From: Massilia rubra
GTDB taxonomy: Bacteria; Pseudomonadota; Gammaproteobacteria; Burkholderiales; Burkholderiaceae_D
Reading direction: 5' to 3'
Assembly: GCF_011682065.1 (NCBI RefSeq)
Contig: NZ_VUYU01000004.1
Coordinates: 124,001 to 188,000, forward strand
DNA length: 64,000 nt
Shown here: piece by piece, positions 1 through 8,726 of the stretch
Layout: every line of letters begins with the position of its first letter
How positions within the stretch are numbered: position 1 is the first letter of the stretch
Made by a program: the position numbers and the translations under genes
The notes under the pieces: generated by a model
What the model was told of the DNA's origin: nothing
Databases searched by the model: none
Seen by the model: the letters and a program-made list of their open reading frames with translations, nothing else

Positions 1-2
1 GG

Positions 3-1760
3 AGGCTCATCAGGACGGAGCAGACAAGCGGCCCGGCGGCCCGGCGCTTCGTGACCTCCTACACTTACGGCAGCGAAGGAAGTGCCCTTGGACACGCCAC
101 TACGATGACCTACCCCAGCGGCAATCGCATTGACGTCACCTATGACACCAACGGGAAACCGTCTTCCCTGGGCTTGACGCGTCCGAATGTCGCGCGCGTG
201 ACGATTCTGAGTCAGATAAGCTACCAACCGTTTGGAGCCGTGCGGGCGTGGTTATGGGGGAACCACAGCGCTGGCAGTCCCAACAAATACGAGCGCGAGT
301 TCGACCTTGAGAACCGGCTGGTCAGCTATCCGCTGGGACACCCGGCTGCTGGCGGTGCGCTACGCACGCTTAATTACGACGCCGCCGGGCGCATCGTTTC
401 CAGCACACACAAGGGTGGCACGCCGGGCAAGCTGGACCAGCGCTACTACTACGATGGGCGTGATCGCCTGGTCGGTTTTGATAGCGTCATCGGGGGCCAG
501 AGTTTCGAATACGATGCTAATGGTAACCGCACCAGATTGAAAATCGGTCCCAACAGCTACCTCAACATGATCGATCCCGGCAGCAATCGGCTTACTTCCA
601 CGTCCGGACCAGTGCCTGCAAAACGAAATACGTACGATGCCACGGGCAACCTCATCAGCGACGGGACGATACGCTACGTCTACGGCACCAATGGGCGCCT
701 GAGCAGTGCCACGGGCACCGGTGGCGTCGCTGTCCAACACCGCTACAACGGGCTCGGCCAGCGGGCTATCAAGTCTGATGCGGCCGGCGCATCGACTTAC
801 TTCATCTACAACGAGGCCGGGCAGATGGTGGGCGAGTACGATAGTGCCGGCACGCCGATACAGGAAACGATCTATTTTGAGGGGACACCGGTCGCTGTGA
901 TTAAACCGCGTACAGCGGGTGCCGGGGAAAGTGCATACTATGTCTACGCCGACCACCTAATGACACCGCGGGTTATCACGCGCGCCAGCGACAACAAAAT
1001 AGTATGGCGCTGGGACGGCGCAAATCCGTTCGGCGAGGACTCGCCCGATGAAAATCCGAATCGGCTGGGAAACTTCACATACAACCCGCGTTTTCCTGGG
1101 CAATATTATGATAGAGAAACGAATCTCCATTACAATTATTATCGCGACTACGATCCCCAGACCGGCAGGTATATACAGTCCGACCCGATTGGCCTTAAAG
1201 GTGGAATTAACACTTATGGCTACGTCGGGGGCAATCCACTGACGTTCGTTGATCCCTTCGGGCTGGATTCAGCCTGCATGGCTGCGTGCAGAGCAGTAGG
1301 CGGGGGTATCGGCGGTGCGGCCGGATATTATGGAGGGGGATTAGCGGGAGGAACTGTCGGCGGACTTCTTGGCGGTGCAGCGGGCTCCGTCGTGCCAGGC
1401 GGTGGAACTGTTATAGGTGGCACTGCGGGTGCGAGCGTGGGGGCAGTTATTGGCAGTAGGGCTGGCCTAGCCGGTGGAATGTTTGCCGGAACCGCGATTG
1501 GCAAGGCTGTCGGCAATATGGTTTGCTCATCTTCAAAGGGAGACTCGCCGTCCAAGGAAGAGTGTGACGCCCAGTGGGAGAAGGCAAGGCAGACATGTCG
1601 GAATTTGATTATAGAAGAGATGCAACAGCGTGCAGGTAGACGAAAAAAACGGAGCGTTACCGGCGTTACTGGCGGCTATACCAATGTCGAAATTTGCGCA
1701 AGTGGTTTAGTTAGCGAAGAATGTGGCGGTAATAAAGTTGACTATAGTGTGAGAAAGTGA
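3..1760 (+). CDS. RHS repeat/YD-repeat polymorphic toxin protein, C-terminal part (5' end outside window)
   Basis: The reading frame is open back to the window edge, so the gene starts outside; 585 residues are visible. Residues about 20-380 carry YD-type repeats (YDxxGN, YVYGTNGRL, YRYNGLGQR-like units). These end in the RHS core signature DPQTGRYIQSDPIGL and GNPLTFVDPFGL near residues 385-420. A glycine-zipper segment follows (about 430-500), then an unrelated cysteine-containing, lysine-rich tip of about 80 residues. In this family the core forms a shell that encloses the variable C-terminal toxin, released at the DPxGL region and exported by type VI or other routes. I do not recognise the toxin fold. 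The tip is less GC-rich than the core, as is usual for exchanged toxin cassettes. The stop codon overlaps the start of the next gene, a toxin-immunity arrangement. Confidence 0.9.
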   Translation, partial: RLIRTEQTSGPAARRFVTSYTYGSEGSALGHATTMTYPSGNRIDVTYDTNGKPSSLGLTRPNVARVTILSQISYQPFGAVRAWLWGNHSAGSPNKYEREFDLENRLVSYPLGHPAAGGALRTLNYDAAGRIVSSTHKGGTPGKLDQRYYYDGRDRLVGFDSVIGGQSFEYDANGNRTRLKIGPNSYLNMIDPGSNRLTSTSGPVPAKRNTYDATGNLISDGTIRYVYGTNGRLSSATGTGGVAVQHRYNGLGQRAIKSDAAGASTYFIYNEAGQMVGEYDSAGTPIQETIYFEGTPVAVIKPRTAGAGESAYYVYADHLMTPRVITRASDNKIVWRWDGANPFGEDSPDENPNRLGNFTYNPRFPGQYYDRETNLHYNYYRDYDPQTGRYIQSDPIGLKGGINTYGYVGGNPLTFVDPFGLDSACMAACRAVGGGIGGAAGYYGGGLAGGTVGGLLGGAAGSVVPGGGTVIGGTAGASVGAVIGSRAGLAGGMFAGTAIGKAVGNMVCSSSKGDSPSKEECDAQWEKARQTCRNLIIEEMQQRAGRRKKRSVTGVTGGYTNVEICASGLVSEECGGNKVDYSVRK

Positions 1761-2326
1761 TGAAAAATATGGAACTTATTAGACCAAAGTCTGAGAATGA
1801 ACTTGCATCAGTTTTGAAAACTGCATACAACTATGCATGTAATAAAAATTATGAAAAAGCAATCGAATTGTGTGATTGGCTTATGCAAGATTTTTCAACC
1901 GAAATTGCTGGCCGCCGAGAACGTGCGGCAGTGAAATCTCTTATGGGTGACATTGATGGAGCAATTATTGACCTGAAACATGTCTTAAAAAATGATGGCC
2001 TAGAACCGGCCGATTTCTATACACTTGGAATTTTGCTATTAAGAAACGGATCAACAAGTGAAGCAATCGAGCGGTTCGGTGACGCCGTGAGAATAGGTGA
2101 TGCTGCTAAGCACTACTACTACAGAGATTCGTCATTATTATTTCGCGCCGAGGCAAAATTGAAAGTATGCGATTTTGAGGGAGCACTAAAAGATGTCTCA
2201 GGACTCCCAGACGGATTCAAGACATATTTTTCTGGAACAGGTATGCGAAGTAAGGAAGATATTGCTGACGAAGCAAGAGCCGCCATTGAGCGGAAGGCGC
2301 GATCTAAATTTCAATTCAAGAAATAA
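1760..2326 (+). CDS. TPR-like protein, probable immunity protein for the RHS tip
   Basis: A 188-residue soluble protein whose ATG overlaps the last base of the RHS stop codon (TGATG), so the two genes are translationally coupled. A GTG three bases upstream is possible but less likely. The sequence shows tetratricopeptide-like helical pairs (for example NYACNKNYEKAIELC and YTLGILLLRNGSTSEAIERF), with no signal peptide or membrane segment. It is strikingly AT-rich compared with the genes after 4700. Position directly after an RHS toxin tip is the usual place for the cognate immunity protein; TPR/Sel1-like immunity proteins are known in polymorphic toxin systems. The immunity role is inferred from position, the TPR character from the sequence. 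Confidence 0.75.
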   Translation: MKNMELIRPKSENELASVLKTAYNYACNKNYEKAIELCDWLMQDFSTEIAGRRERAAVKSLMGDIDGAIIDLKHVLKNDGLEPADFYTLGILLLRNGSTSEAIERFGDAVRIGDAAKHYYYRDSSLLFRAEAKLKVCDFEGALKDVSGLPDGFKTYFSGTGMRSKEDIADEARAAIERKARSKFQFKK

Positions 2327-2595
2327 CGCGTAGGAATGGAGCCCAAGTAGTTCTGTGAGCTCGTCGGGAACAGATAGGCGCTCATCTCAATATCTTCCAA
2401 AGGTGGACGCCAAGTCTGGCCCACGCAGCGCTTCTCATCGGCGTAGTCGTGGTGGAGGTAGTGCCGGCGCACTTTGCTACCGGGCAGCAGGTGGTTCTGG
2501 CACCGATCGTTAATGTCGAGCGCACAGCACGCTAGGTGGTTCGTCGTTAGATACCGTTGCGTCGCTGAGTCTTTTTCACACCTGCCGCGGCTACT
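2311..2595 (-). pseudogene. Start-less open frame with protein-like composition, possible gene remnant
   Basis: The minus strand is open for 94 codons between two in-frame TGA codons, with protein-like composition: it includes HLLPGSKVRRHYLHHDYADE and, further on, KRCVGQTWRPPLEDIEMSAY. The only ATG is internal and late, there is no ribosome binding site, and the frame runs into the end of the plus-strand TPR gene. I could not assign a family. It could be a decayed gene fragment left by cassette exchange, or chance. Confidence 0.3.
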
Positions 2596-2660
2596 TCAAA
2601 CGCTGCCCGATTCGACTCGTCCGCATACTTCTTGTTCTCTTTCGTGGGCATCGCATTCAA

Positions 2661-2750
2661 GACGTCGCCTAAAATATTCGAAAAGGCTGCGCAAGGCGAA
2701 TGGCTACTGAATGCAAGATTCTGAATTCGCCATCCTGATCAAGAGTGGAT
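2661..2750 (+). repeat. Direct repeat copy 1 in RHS cassette region
   Basis: About 90 bp that recur at 3316-3406 with roughly a dozen mismatches and one indel; the most conserved core is ATTCTGAATTCGCCAT. In one frame both copies encode SPK(I/M)FE(K/N)AAQG(E/K)W. This copy lies in a broken stretch (2596-2874) holding only short out-of-frame peptide remnants, such as one ending in SLLERGGPDGECEGALL before a TAA. The repeat looks like the duplicated end of an older gene, retained on both sides of an inserted or shuffled cassette. Confidence 0.75.
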
Positions 2751-2874
2751 ATATCTAAACGCTGCTCGAAAATTTTATGCAGAGATGCGCGTCGAGTCGT
2801 TATCGCTGTTGGAACGCGGTGGCCCGGATGGCGAATGTGAAGGGGCATTATTGTAAACACATCTGGGAACGGTT

Positions 2875-2979
2875 ATGGCGCAATGGATTAATTTTCCAAA
2901 TGTATATAAAGGCGCGGCAGTAGGGGCAGGAGTTGGCGCAATTGGAGCGGGACTGGCGGGGTGCGAATGCCCTCGCTAA
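2875..2979 (+). CDS. Small glycine-zipper ORF, doubtful
   Basis: A 34-codon ORF beginning MAQWINFPNVYKGAAVGAG and containing a GAAVGAGVGAIGAG stretch like the glycine-rich segment that follows RHS cores. It overlaps the next ORF by 13 bases. It is probably a remnant of another RHS tip rather than an independent gene. Confidence 0.25.
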   Translation: MAQWINFPNVYKGAAVGAGVGAIGAGLAGCECPR

Positions 2980-3215
2980 TTGGATTGCTGAAAGAGCTAT
3001 TTCGTACCAGGGTAGATTTTTCACAGGTGGAAACTACAATTTTCGATGCGGTACGATTTCGGCTTTCCCCCAACGATACCGAACGCTGGACGAAGCAGCT
3101 CCAAGCTGTTAATAAGATTTACCGCAGCCCTGACGGTCGGGAAGTGAACTTGTTCGTAAAGCGTAACGGCAAAGTAGATTGGCCGCGAGAATTATGCTTT
3201 GCAAAAAAACAGTGA
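2967..3215 (+). CDS. Hypothetical small protein, RHS-cassette associated
   Basis: An 82-residue frame from ATG 2967 (a GTG at 2961 is also in frame) with compact, charged, globular composition (for example VDFSQVETTIFDAVRFRL and EVNLFVKRNGKVDWPREL). There is no signal peptide or membrane segment. Comparable short proteins sit beside RHS genes in related bacteria, which makes an orphan immunity protein plausible. The start region overlaps the small glycine-rich ORF, so the true N terminus may have been lost. The function is unknown. Confidence 0.45.
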   Translation: MPSLIGLLKELFRTRVDFSQVETTIFDAVRFRLSPNDTERWTKQLQAVNKIYRSPDGREVNLFVKRNGKVDWPRELCFAKKQ

Positions 3216-3315
3216 GTTTAAGATTGCGGTGGTTGATCTAATACCAAGGCAAGGTGCAAAAAAATTGCGAGCCCGTGTGTTGTGTAGGTGGTCACATGTT
3301 CTTAATCGCATATAT

Positions 3316-3406
3316 GATGTCGCCGAAAATGTTCGAGAACGCTGCGCAAGGCAAATGGCGAACTGAATGTAAAATTCTGAATTCGCCATCTTGATCAAGA
3401 ATGGAT
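3316..3406 (+). repeat. Direct repeat copy 2 in RHS cassette region
   Basis: Second copy of the repeat at 2661-2750. It ends exactly where the displaced RHS tip ORF begins (ATG at 3401 lies in the last six bases). Together the copies bracket 2751-3315, consistent with duplication during acquisition of a new C-terminal cassette. Confidence 0.75.
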
Positions 3407-4060
3407 AGCTACGTAGGAAACTTGGCCTACAAATTGCGCTTTCCTAGAAAATATTACGAAAAAGAGACCAATCTATATTGCAACCATTATCGAGACTTCG
3501 ATCCGCAGACTGGACGGTATGTGCAGTCCGACCCGATTGGGCTTGCTGGTGGAATCAATACGTACGGTTACGCTCTCGGAAATCCGGTCTCATACGCCGA
3601 CCCATCGGGTCTGCTAGTGCCCCCACCAAGCGTTGTGACGTGGGTCGGCTCAGCGGCTGGGACTACAACCACAGCGGCAGGTGCCGGCGTTGCGGCAGCT
3701 GGTGCTGTAGGTGTTGGTATTGGCCTCGGCTTTAATTCTGCGTGGGAGCATTTTGCCGGCCAGCCCTTTGGTACCAGCATTTATGACTGGACCCACCCAG
3801 ACGATCCGGAAATGAGCGAGAGGTCTAAAGAACGGGCTCGCAAAAAAACTGCTTCAGTCGTAGCAGCAAACGTTCTCGCTAAAGCACAAGGTAGAAATCA
3901 GCCGCACCCAGACGACGACGAGTGTGATAAACAAGAAAAGAGGGACGAGCAGGCCTGCAGTAAATTGCGAGGTCCCGCTCTGTATGCTTGTTATGCAAAA
4001 GCTGCACGCGACGCTGCCGAATGTCGTGATCGCCTTTATCGCTCAGCCTGCAAAAAATAA
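3401..4060 (+). CDS. Orphan RHS C-terminal tip (displaced toxin cassette)
   Basis: A 219-residue protein that starts abruptly inside the RHS core. Residues 1-70 match the end of the main RHS protein: compare RFPRKYYEKETNLYCNHYRD here with RFPGQYYDRETNLHYNYYRD in the main gene, then DPQTGRYVQSDPIGL and NPVSYADPSGL. After DPSGL the sequence diverges completely: an Ala/Thr/Gly-rich hydrophobic segment (about 75-115), then a charged, cysteine-containing tip (five Cys in the last 55 residues, for example CDKQEKRDEQACSK). No convincing ribosome binding site precedes the ATG. This is the standard form of an orphan tip left behind when a new tip was joined to the full-length gene; it can be reactivated by recombination through the shared core. 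Confidence 0.85.
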   Translation: MDSYVGNLAYKLRFPRKYYEKETNLYCNHYRDFDPQTGRYVQSDPIGLAGGINTYGYALGNPVSYADPSGLLVPPPSVVTWVGSAAGTTTTAAGAGVAAAGAVGVGIGLGFNSAWEHFAGQPFGTSIYDWTHPDDPEMSERSKERARKKTASVVAANVLAKAQGRNQPHPDDDECDKQEKRDEQACSKLRGPALYACYAKAARDAAECRDRLYRSACKK

Positions 4061-4074
4061 CTAAGGAGTTTGCT

Positions 4075-4440
4075 TTGAAAAATGAAATGTTGGAAGTAAT
4101 CGCGGAGCGCGAGTTAAGCCTGACCCTGGAAGACGGGAGCGTCACGTCCATTATTGTTAAAATTGGCAAACCGCGACCTGTTGCGGGATCTGACGTTTTT
4201 CGTTGCCACTTTCAATTCCTGGGATTGCATAACAACAGAGTTCGTTACGGAGAAGGGGCCGATGCCATGCAAGCGCTTATTCTAGCTTTAACAAAAATTG
4301 GGTCACAGCTGTACACATCGCCGGAATTTAGATCGATGCGATTGACGTCATTGGGCGAGCGAAACCTAGGGTTTCCGCTATTCGTGATTGAAAACCAGTC
4401 AGTAGAGGTGCCCGACCCTATTGGCTTGCTACAATTGTGA
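4075..4440 (+). CDS. Probable immunity protein for the orphan RHS tip (DUF6968-like)
   Basis: A 121-residue soluble protein beginning with TTG at 4075, preceded by AAGGAG (4063-4068) at good spacing; an ATG at 4087 is the alternative. It follows the orphan tip by 14 bases. The pattern IxKIGKPRP, a central FxFLGLHNNRVRYGEGADAM and GFPLFV resembles short DUF6968-type proteins as I remember them, but this needs a profile search. Cognate immunity is inferred from the position directly after a toxin tip. Confidence 0.6.
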   Translation: MKNEMLEVIAERELSLTLEDGSVTSIIVKIGKPRPVAGSDVFRCHFQFLGLHNNRVRYGEGADAMQALILALTKIGSQLYTSPEFRSMRLTSLGERNLGFPLFVIENQSVEVPDPIGLLQL

Positions 4441-4715
4441 GATGAGCAAAACGGTGCTGAGGGTCCAAACAAACGGCATTCATACGGGAATCTAACCCAC
4501 CGACGTGCTTCAATCCGATGACTGCCTCCCAATGGTTGTTTCACGCCGTGGTGACGGCCGGCAGCGGCGCCCATGCGGTCGGGGCGCCCGGGCTACTGGC
4601 GGCGCAGGCGCTGGCTCGGTCTCAGCTGGTCGCCGCATGCGTACCGGGCAAGCCGTTCACATCCGATTCACATGGCGCGCGCTATCGTGCAAGCCATTCG
4701 ATAACGGAGGCGCCA

Positions 4716-5768
4716 ATGATCAAGACAATGTTACGCGGCGGGGCATGGCTGGCCGCCACCCTGGTGTTACTCGCCGCTGCCGGCTATGTTTACTACCGCA
4801 GCCTGGCGCTGGACGAGCTGCCCAAAGCCAATCCGCAGGCCAGCGTGGCCGACCTGGCCTACCTGAAGCAGGCGGTGGCGCAGAAACGCGGGCGCATCCT
4901 GGCCGTGGTCAGCAGCGCCGAGCGCGGCGGCCCCGCCATGAAGCGGGCCGGCTACGAGCTGACCGAACTGGCGCGCGCCTACTACGTGTTCCAGGTCAAT
5001 GGCTACGAAGTCGATATCGCCTCGCCCCAAGGCGGCAAGCCGCCCGAAAGGATCGACCCCGACGACATGGGCGAGACCGACTACGCCTTTCTCAACGACC
5101 CTGCCGCACAGGCCAAAGTGGTCAATTCGATGGCGCTGGCGGACGTCGATGCGCGCCGCTATGCGGCCGTGTACTTCGTCGGCGGCAAGGGCGCGATGCA
5201 CGACTTGCCCGACAATCCGGACGTGGCCCGCATCGTCAACGAGGTCGCCACGCGCGGCGTGGTCGGCGCGGTCTGCCACGGGCCGGCGGCATTGTTGGGC
5301 GTTAAGCGGGCCGACGGCAAGGCGCTGCTGGCGGGGCGCCGCATGACCGCTTTCACCAACGAGGAAGAACTGTTCCTGGTGAAGGATGCGCGCACGCGCT
5401 TTGGCTTCCTGCTCGAAGAGCGCGCCACGGCCGAAGGGGCGCGCTTCGTGGCCGGCCCCAAGTACCTCGACAACACCATCGTCGACGGCCGCCTGGTCAC
5501 GGGGCAGAACGCCTGGTCCACCTGGTCGGTGGCCGAAGCGATGGTCGCCGCGCTGGGGCATCGCCCGGTGGCGCGCGAACGCAGCGCCGAGGAGATCAGC
5601 GTGCGCCTGCTGGCCACCTACCACCGCGCCGGCCTGGACGCGGCCAGCGCCGAACAGGCCGCGCTGCCGCGCTTTGATAAGATGCTGGTGCTGATGCATT
5701 CGGTGGTCGCCGCCATGCAGTGGCGCGCGGCCGATGCCGTCAACCTGCAACGCCTCGCCAAGGGATAA
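4716..5768 (+). CDS. Membrane-anchored DJ-1/PfpI (Hsp31-like) family protein
   Basis: 350 residues from ATG 4716, preceded by GGAGG; the frame is open further upstream but without coding character. Residues 8-27 form an N-terminal membrane anchor or signal (WLAATLVLLAAAGYVYY). The class I glutamine amidotransferase/DJ-1 fold spans about 58-300, with the nucleophile elbow AVCHGPAAL (Cys187-His188) and a Hsp31-like GRRMTAFTNEEE segment. A C-terminal helical extension of about 50 residues is unusual for the family. DJ-1/Hsp31 relatives act as glyoxalases, deglycases or chaperones. The anchor would place this one at or outside the inner membrane. The response regulator starts 8 bases after the stop, so it probably shares an operon with the two-component system. 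Confidence 0.8.
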   Translation: MIKTMLRGGAWLAATLVLLAAAGYVYYRSLALDELPKANPQASVADLAYLKQAVAQKRGRILAVVSSAERGGPAMKRAGYELTELARAYYVFQVNGYEVDIASPQGGKPPERIDPDDMGETDYAFLNDPAAQAKVVNSMALADVDARRYAAVYFVGGKGAMHDLPDNPDVARIVNEVATRGVVGAVCHGPAALLGVKRADGKALLAGRRMTAFTNEEELFLVKDARTRFGFLLEERATAEGARFVAGPKYLDNTIVDGRLVTGQNAWSTWSVAEAMVAALGHRPVARERSAEEISVRLLATYHRAGLDAASAEQAALPRFDKMLVLMHSVVAAMQWRAADAVNLQRLAKG

Positions 5769-5776
5769 GGACCCGC

Positions 5777-6457
5777 ATGCCCCTGCATATTCTCGTCGTC
5801 GAAGACCATGCGATGCTCGCGCAAAACCTGGCGGACGGGCTGGCGCTGCACGGCCACAGCGCCGATTTCGCCCACAACGGCGAACTGGGCTTGCAGCTGG
5901 CGCTGGAGAATCACTACGACCTGATGATCCTCGACCTCGGCTTGCCCGGCATCGACGGCCTGGAAGTATGCAGGCGCCTGCGCTCCCGCCTGACGCGCCG
6001 CATGCCGGTGCTGATGCTGACCGCGCGCGACGCCCTGCACGACAAGCTCAGCGGCTTCGATAGCGGCGCCGACGATTACCTGGTCAAGCCGTTCGCGCTG
6101 GAAGAACTGCTGGCGCGCTGCAACGTGCTGGCGCGCAGGCATACCCTGCACCAGGAGCACACGCTGGCCATCGGCAGCTTGCGCATCGACCGCCAGGCGC
6201 AGGCGGTGAGCCGGGAAGGGCGCTCGCTCAAGGTCAATCCGGTCGGCTACCAGATCTTGCTGGCGCTGGCCGAGGCGCATCCGCGCGTGCTGACCCGCTC
6301 GGAACTGACCCGGACATTATGGCGCGACGCGCCGCCCGACTCCGACGCCCTGCGCACGCATCTCTACCAGCTGCGCCAAAGCCTCGACAAACCTTTCGGC
6401 AGCGCCATGTTGCTGACCGTGCATGGGGTCGGGTTCAAGCTCGACGCGCTGGCGTGA
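5777..6457 (+). CDS. OmpR-family response regulator
   Basis: 226 residues. The receiver domain (1-115) has the acidic pair VVED, phospho-acceptor Asp53 in MILDLGLPG and the lysine in DDYLVKPF. A winged-helix Trans_reg_C DNA-binding domain follows (about 125-225, ending HGVGFKL). The ATG at 5777 was chosen because it begins the receiver fold directly. It lies 8 bases after the DJ-1 gene, and its stop overlaps the GTG start of the histidine kinase. The three genes are likely co-transcribed, and the DJ-1 protein may be an output or accessory of this sensor pair. Confidence 0.9.
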   Translation: MPLHILVVEDHAMLAQNLADGLALHGHSADFAHNGELGLQLALENHYDLMILDLGLPGIDGLEVCRRLRSRLTRRMPVLMLTARDALHDKLSGFDSGADDYLVKPFALEELLARCNVLARRHTLHQEHTLAIGSLRIDRQAQAVSREGRSLKVNPVGYQILLALAEAHPRVLTRSELTRTLWRDAPPDSDALRTHLYQLRQSLDKPFGSAMLLTVHGVGFKLDALA

Positions 6458-7734
6458 AGCGCGGGCATTCGCTGCGCAGCAGGATGATGCTGGCGTTCGC
6501 GCTGTTCGCGCTGGCCACGGCCGCGTGTTTCAGCGTGTTCAGCGTGCTGTTCGTGTATTCGGTCGAGGATAGCTTTTTCGACAATCTGCTGCGCCAGGAG
6601 GCCGCGCATCAGCAGCGCCGCTGGCAAGCGTCGGGCAAGCTGGCCGCGCCGCTGCGCGAAAACGTCAGCGTGCACCGCCGCCCGGACACGTTCCCGGCCG
6701 ACCTGGCGCGCCAACTGGCGGGGCCGGCCCGCAGCGGCGAATTTTTCGGCGAGCAGGGCCGGCATTATCATGTACGCAAGGTCGACCTCGGCGCCGACCC
6801 GGCCTACCTGGTGGCCGAAGTGAGCCGCGACCTGGTGGTGCGCCCGCGCCTGCCGTTCCTTCTCGGCTTCCTGGGCGTGTCGACCCTCGCCATCCTGGTC
6901 GTGACGCTGGCGGTCGGCTACTGGCTGGCGCGGCGCGCCACGGCACCCTTGACACGCCTGGCGTCGCTGGTCGCCGCCGCGCAGCCGGGCCGGCTGCCGC
7001 AGCGCTTCGCGCAGGATTTTCCGGATAACGAAATCGGCGCGCTGGCGCGCAAGCTGGACGAGGCGATGGCGCGCATCGCCGCCTTCATCGAGCGCGAGCA
7101 GCAGTTTACGCGCGACGCCAGCCACGAATTGCGCACGCCGCTGGCGGTGATCGAAGGCGCGGCGCAGTTGCTGGCGCAGCAGCCGATGCCGGCGCAGGCG
7201 GCCGACCAGTTGCAACGCGTGCGCGGCGCGGCGGCGCACATGGCGCAGACGGTGGCGACCTTGCTGTCGCTGGCGCGCGAGGAACTCGGGGCCTCGGTGG
7301 CCGAGCCGGTGGCCTTGCTGCCGCTGGTCGAAAGCGCGGTCGTGCAGTTTGCCCATCTGCTCGACGGCAAGGCGGTCGAGGTCAGCGTCGAGGTGGCGCC
7401 CGGCACGGTCGTCGAGAGCCACCGCGCGGCGCTGGCGATCCTGCTCTCGAACCTGGTCAGCAACGCCTTCGGCCATACCCGCCAGGGCGAGATCCGGATT
7501 TACATGGACGGCGCCAGCCTGGTGGTGGCCGATAGCGGGCCCGGCATTGCGCCCGCCCTGCGCGAGCGCCTGTTCGAGGCGGGCGCCAAAGGCGAGGCCA
7601 GCGCTGGTGTGGGGCTGGGCCTGTCGATCGCACGCCGGCTCGGCGCGCGCGTCGGCATCGACGTGGCGATCGACAGCGCCGCCGGCGGCGGCACCCGCGC
7701 CCGCCTTTCGTGGGCGGACCCCCCACTAGGGTAG
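6454..7734 (+). CDS. Two-component sensor histidine kinase
   Basis: 426 residues starting at a GTG that overlaps the response-regulator stop (GTGA). Order: TM1 (about 11-35), periplasmic region of about 100 residues, TM2 (about 133-157), HAMP-like linker, HisKA with phospho-acceptor His224 in DASHELRTPLAVIEG, then HATPase_c with N box NLVSNAF, G1 box ADSGPGIA and G2 box GVGLGLSIARRL. The periplasmic part is short and lacks recognised sensory motifs, so the signal is unknown. The partner is the regulator immediately upstream. Confidence 0.9.
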   Translation: MKRGHSLRSRMMLAFALFALATAACFSVFSVLFVYSVEDSFFDNLLRQEAAHQQRRWQASGKLAAPLRENVSVHRRPDTFPADLARQLAGPARSGEFFGEQGRHYHVRKVDLGADPAYLVAEVSRDLVVRPRLPFLLGFLGVSTLAILVVTLAVGYWLARRATAPLTRLASLVAAAQPGRLPQRFAQDFPDNEIGALARKLDEAMARIAAFIEREQQFTRDASHELRTPLAVIEGAAQLLAQQPMPAQAADQLQRVRGAAAHMAQTVATLLSLAREELGASVAEPVALLPLVESAVVQFAHLLDGKAVEVSVEVAPGTVVESHRAALAILLSNLVSNAFGHTRQGEIRIYMDGASLVVADSGPGIAPALRERLFEAGAKGEASAGVGLGLSIARRLGARVGIDVAIDSAAGGGTRARLSWADPPLG

Positions 7735-7936
7735 TGCCCGCTTACATGCGTCCGAGCAAGGCGACAGGCGCGCGTATCGCATGTTTCCAACAGCAAGACA
7801 CATTTCGCACGCACCCAGTTCGCATTTTCTTGTGTGTTTCCCCAAGCCGCCGTACACTGGTTTTTCAGTTGGTGCATGGAAACTATTCCAGCTGACCTTG
7901 CCGTTCCATGTGATCGACCCACATAAAGGATACACA

Positions 7937-8698
7937 ATGAAAGCGCCTGCCTTCGTACTGCTCTCCCTCATGATCGCCAGCCTGGCCGGCGGCGCCGGCG
8001 CCGGGGAGGTGCTGGAAATTTCCGGTGGCACCACCCCGCAGAAAGATGTGCTCGAGCCGCGCGCGGCGGAAATCCTCAAGGCCACCGGCGTCGAGATCAA
8101 GGTCAACGGCGTGGGCACCGGCAACGGCATGGTCGCCCTGGTCGACGGCAAGGTCAGCGTGGCGGCGGTCGGCGACACCCTGGCCGACTCGATCGAGGCG
8201 GGCAAGAAGGCCGCCAAGGCCGCCAGCAAGGAGATCAAGATTCCGGACAACCTGGTGTTCACGCAAATCGGAACGGACGAGCTGGTCGTCATCGTGCACA
8301 AATCGAATGGCGTCACGGCGCTGAGCAAGGCCCAGCTCAAGGATATGGCAACCGGCAAAATCACCAACTGGAAAGAAGTCGGCGGCGCCGACCTGCCGGT
8401 CAAGGTGGTGGTGACCAAGGCGGGCATGATCCCGAGCCTGGTGTTCCAGAAAACCATCATGGACGGCGCCGAATACGTCAAGGGGGCGCTGGAAGCGCAG
8501 TCGCCGCGCGAAGTGATCACCTGGGTCTCGCGCACGCCGGGCGGCTTCGGGCCGGCGGCCGACGTGCATGTCAAGGCCGGGGCGGGCGACAGCAAGACCA
8601 TCGGCGCGCCTGCCATGTCGCGTCCGCTCGGGCTGGTCACCATCGGCGCGCCCACGGGCGCGGCCAAGAAGCTGGCCGACTACCTCAAAGTGAAGTAA
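7937..8698 (+). CDS. PstS-like periplasmic substrate-binding protein
   Basis: 253 residues from ATG 7937 with AAAGGA upstream. Signal peptide about residues 1-22 ([18 protein letters not shown]), then a PBP-like (PstS/phosphate-binding type) fold: [13 protein letters not shown] near the mature N terminus, [30 protein letters not shown] (the ITNW motif is typical of PstS-like proteins) and [14 protein letters not shown]. It is shorter than canonical PstS (about 320-350). No pstCAB genes follow; instead a chemoreceptor starts 28 bases later. A role as a soluble ligand-capturing partner for chemotaxis or sensing is inferred from that pairing. Confidence 0.8.
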   Translation: MKAPAFVLLSLMIASLAGGAGAGEVLEISGGTTPQKDVLEPRAAEILKATGVEIKVNGVGTGNGMVALVDGKVSVAAVGDTLADSIEAGKKAAKAASKEIKIPDNLVFTQIGTDELVVIVHKSNGVTALSKAQLKDMATGKITNWKEVGGADLPVKVVVTKAGMIPSLVFQKTIMDGAEYVKGALEAQSPREVITWVSRTPGGFGPAADVHVKAGAGDSKTIGAPAMSRPLGLVTIGAPTGAAKKLADYLKVK

Positions 8699-8726
8699 TT
8701 CCCCCAACCTTGCCGAGCCCCCGCCC

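Noticed and set aside
1-4440. Prophage or insertion-sequence island around the RHS genes
   Set aside because: No integrase, transposase, attachment site or phage structural gene; the features fit RHS cassette shuffling.
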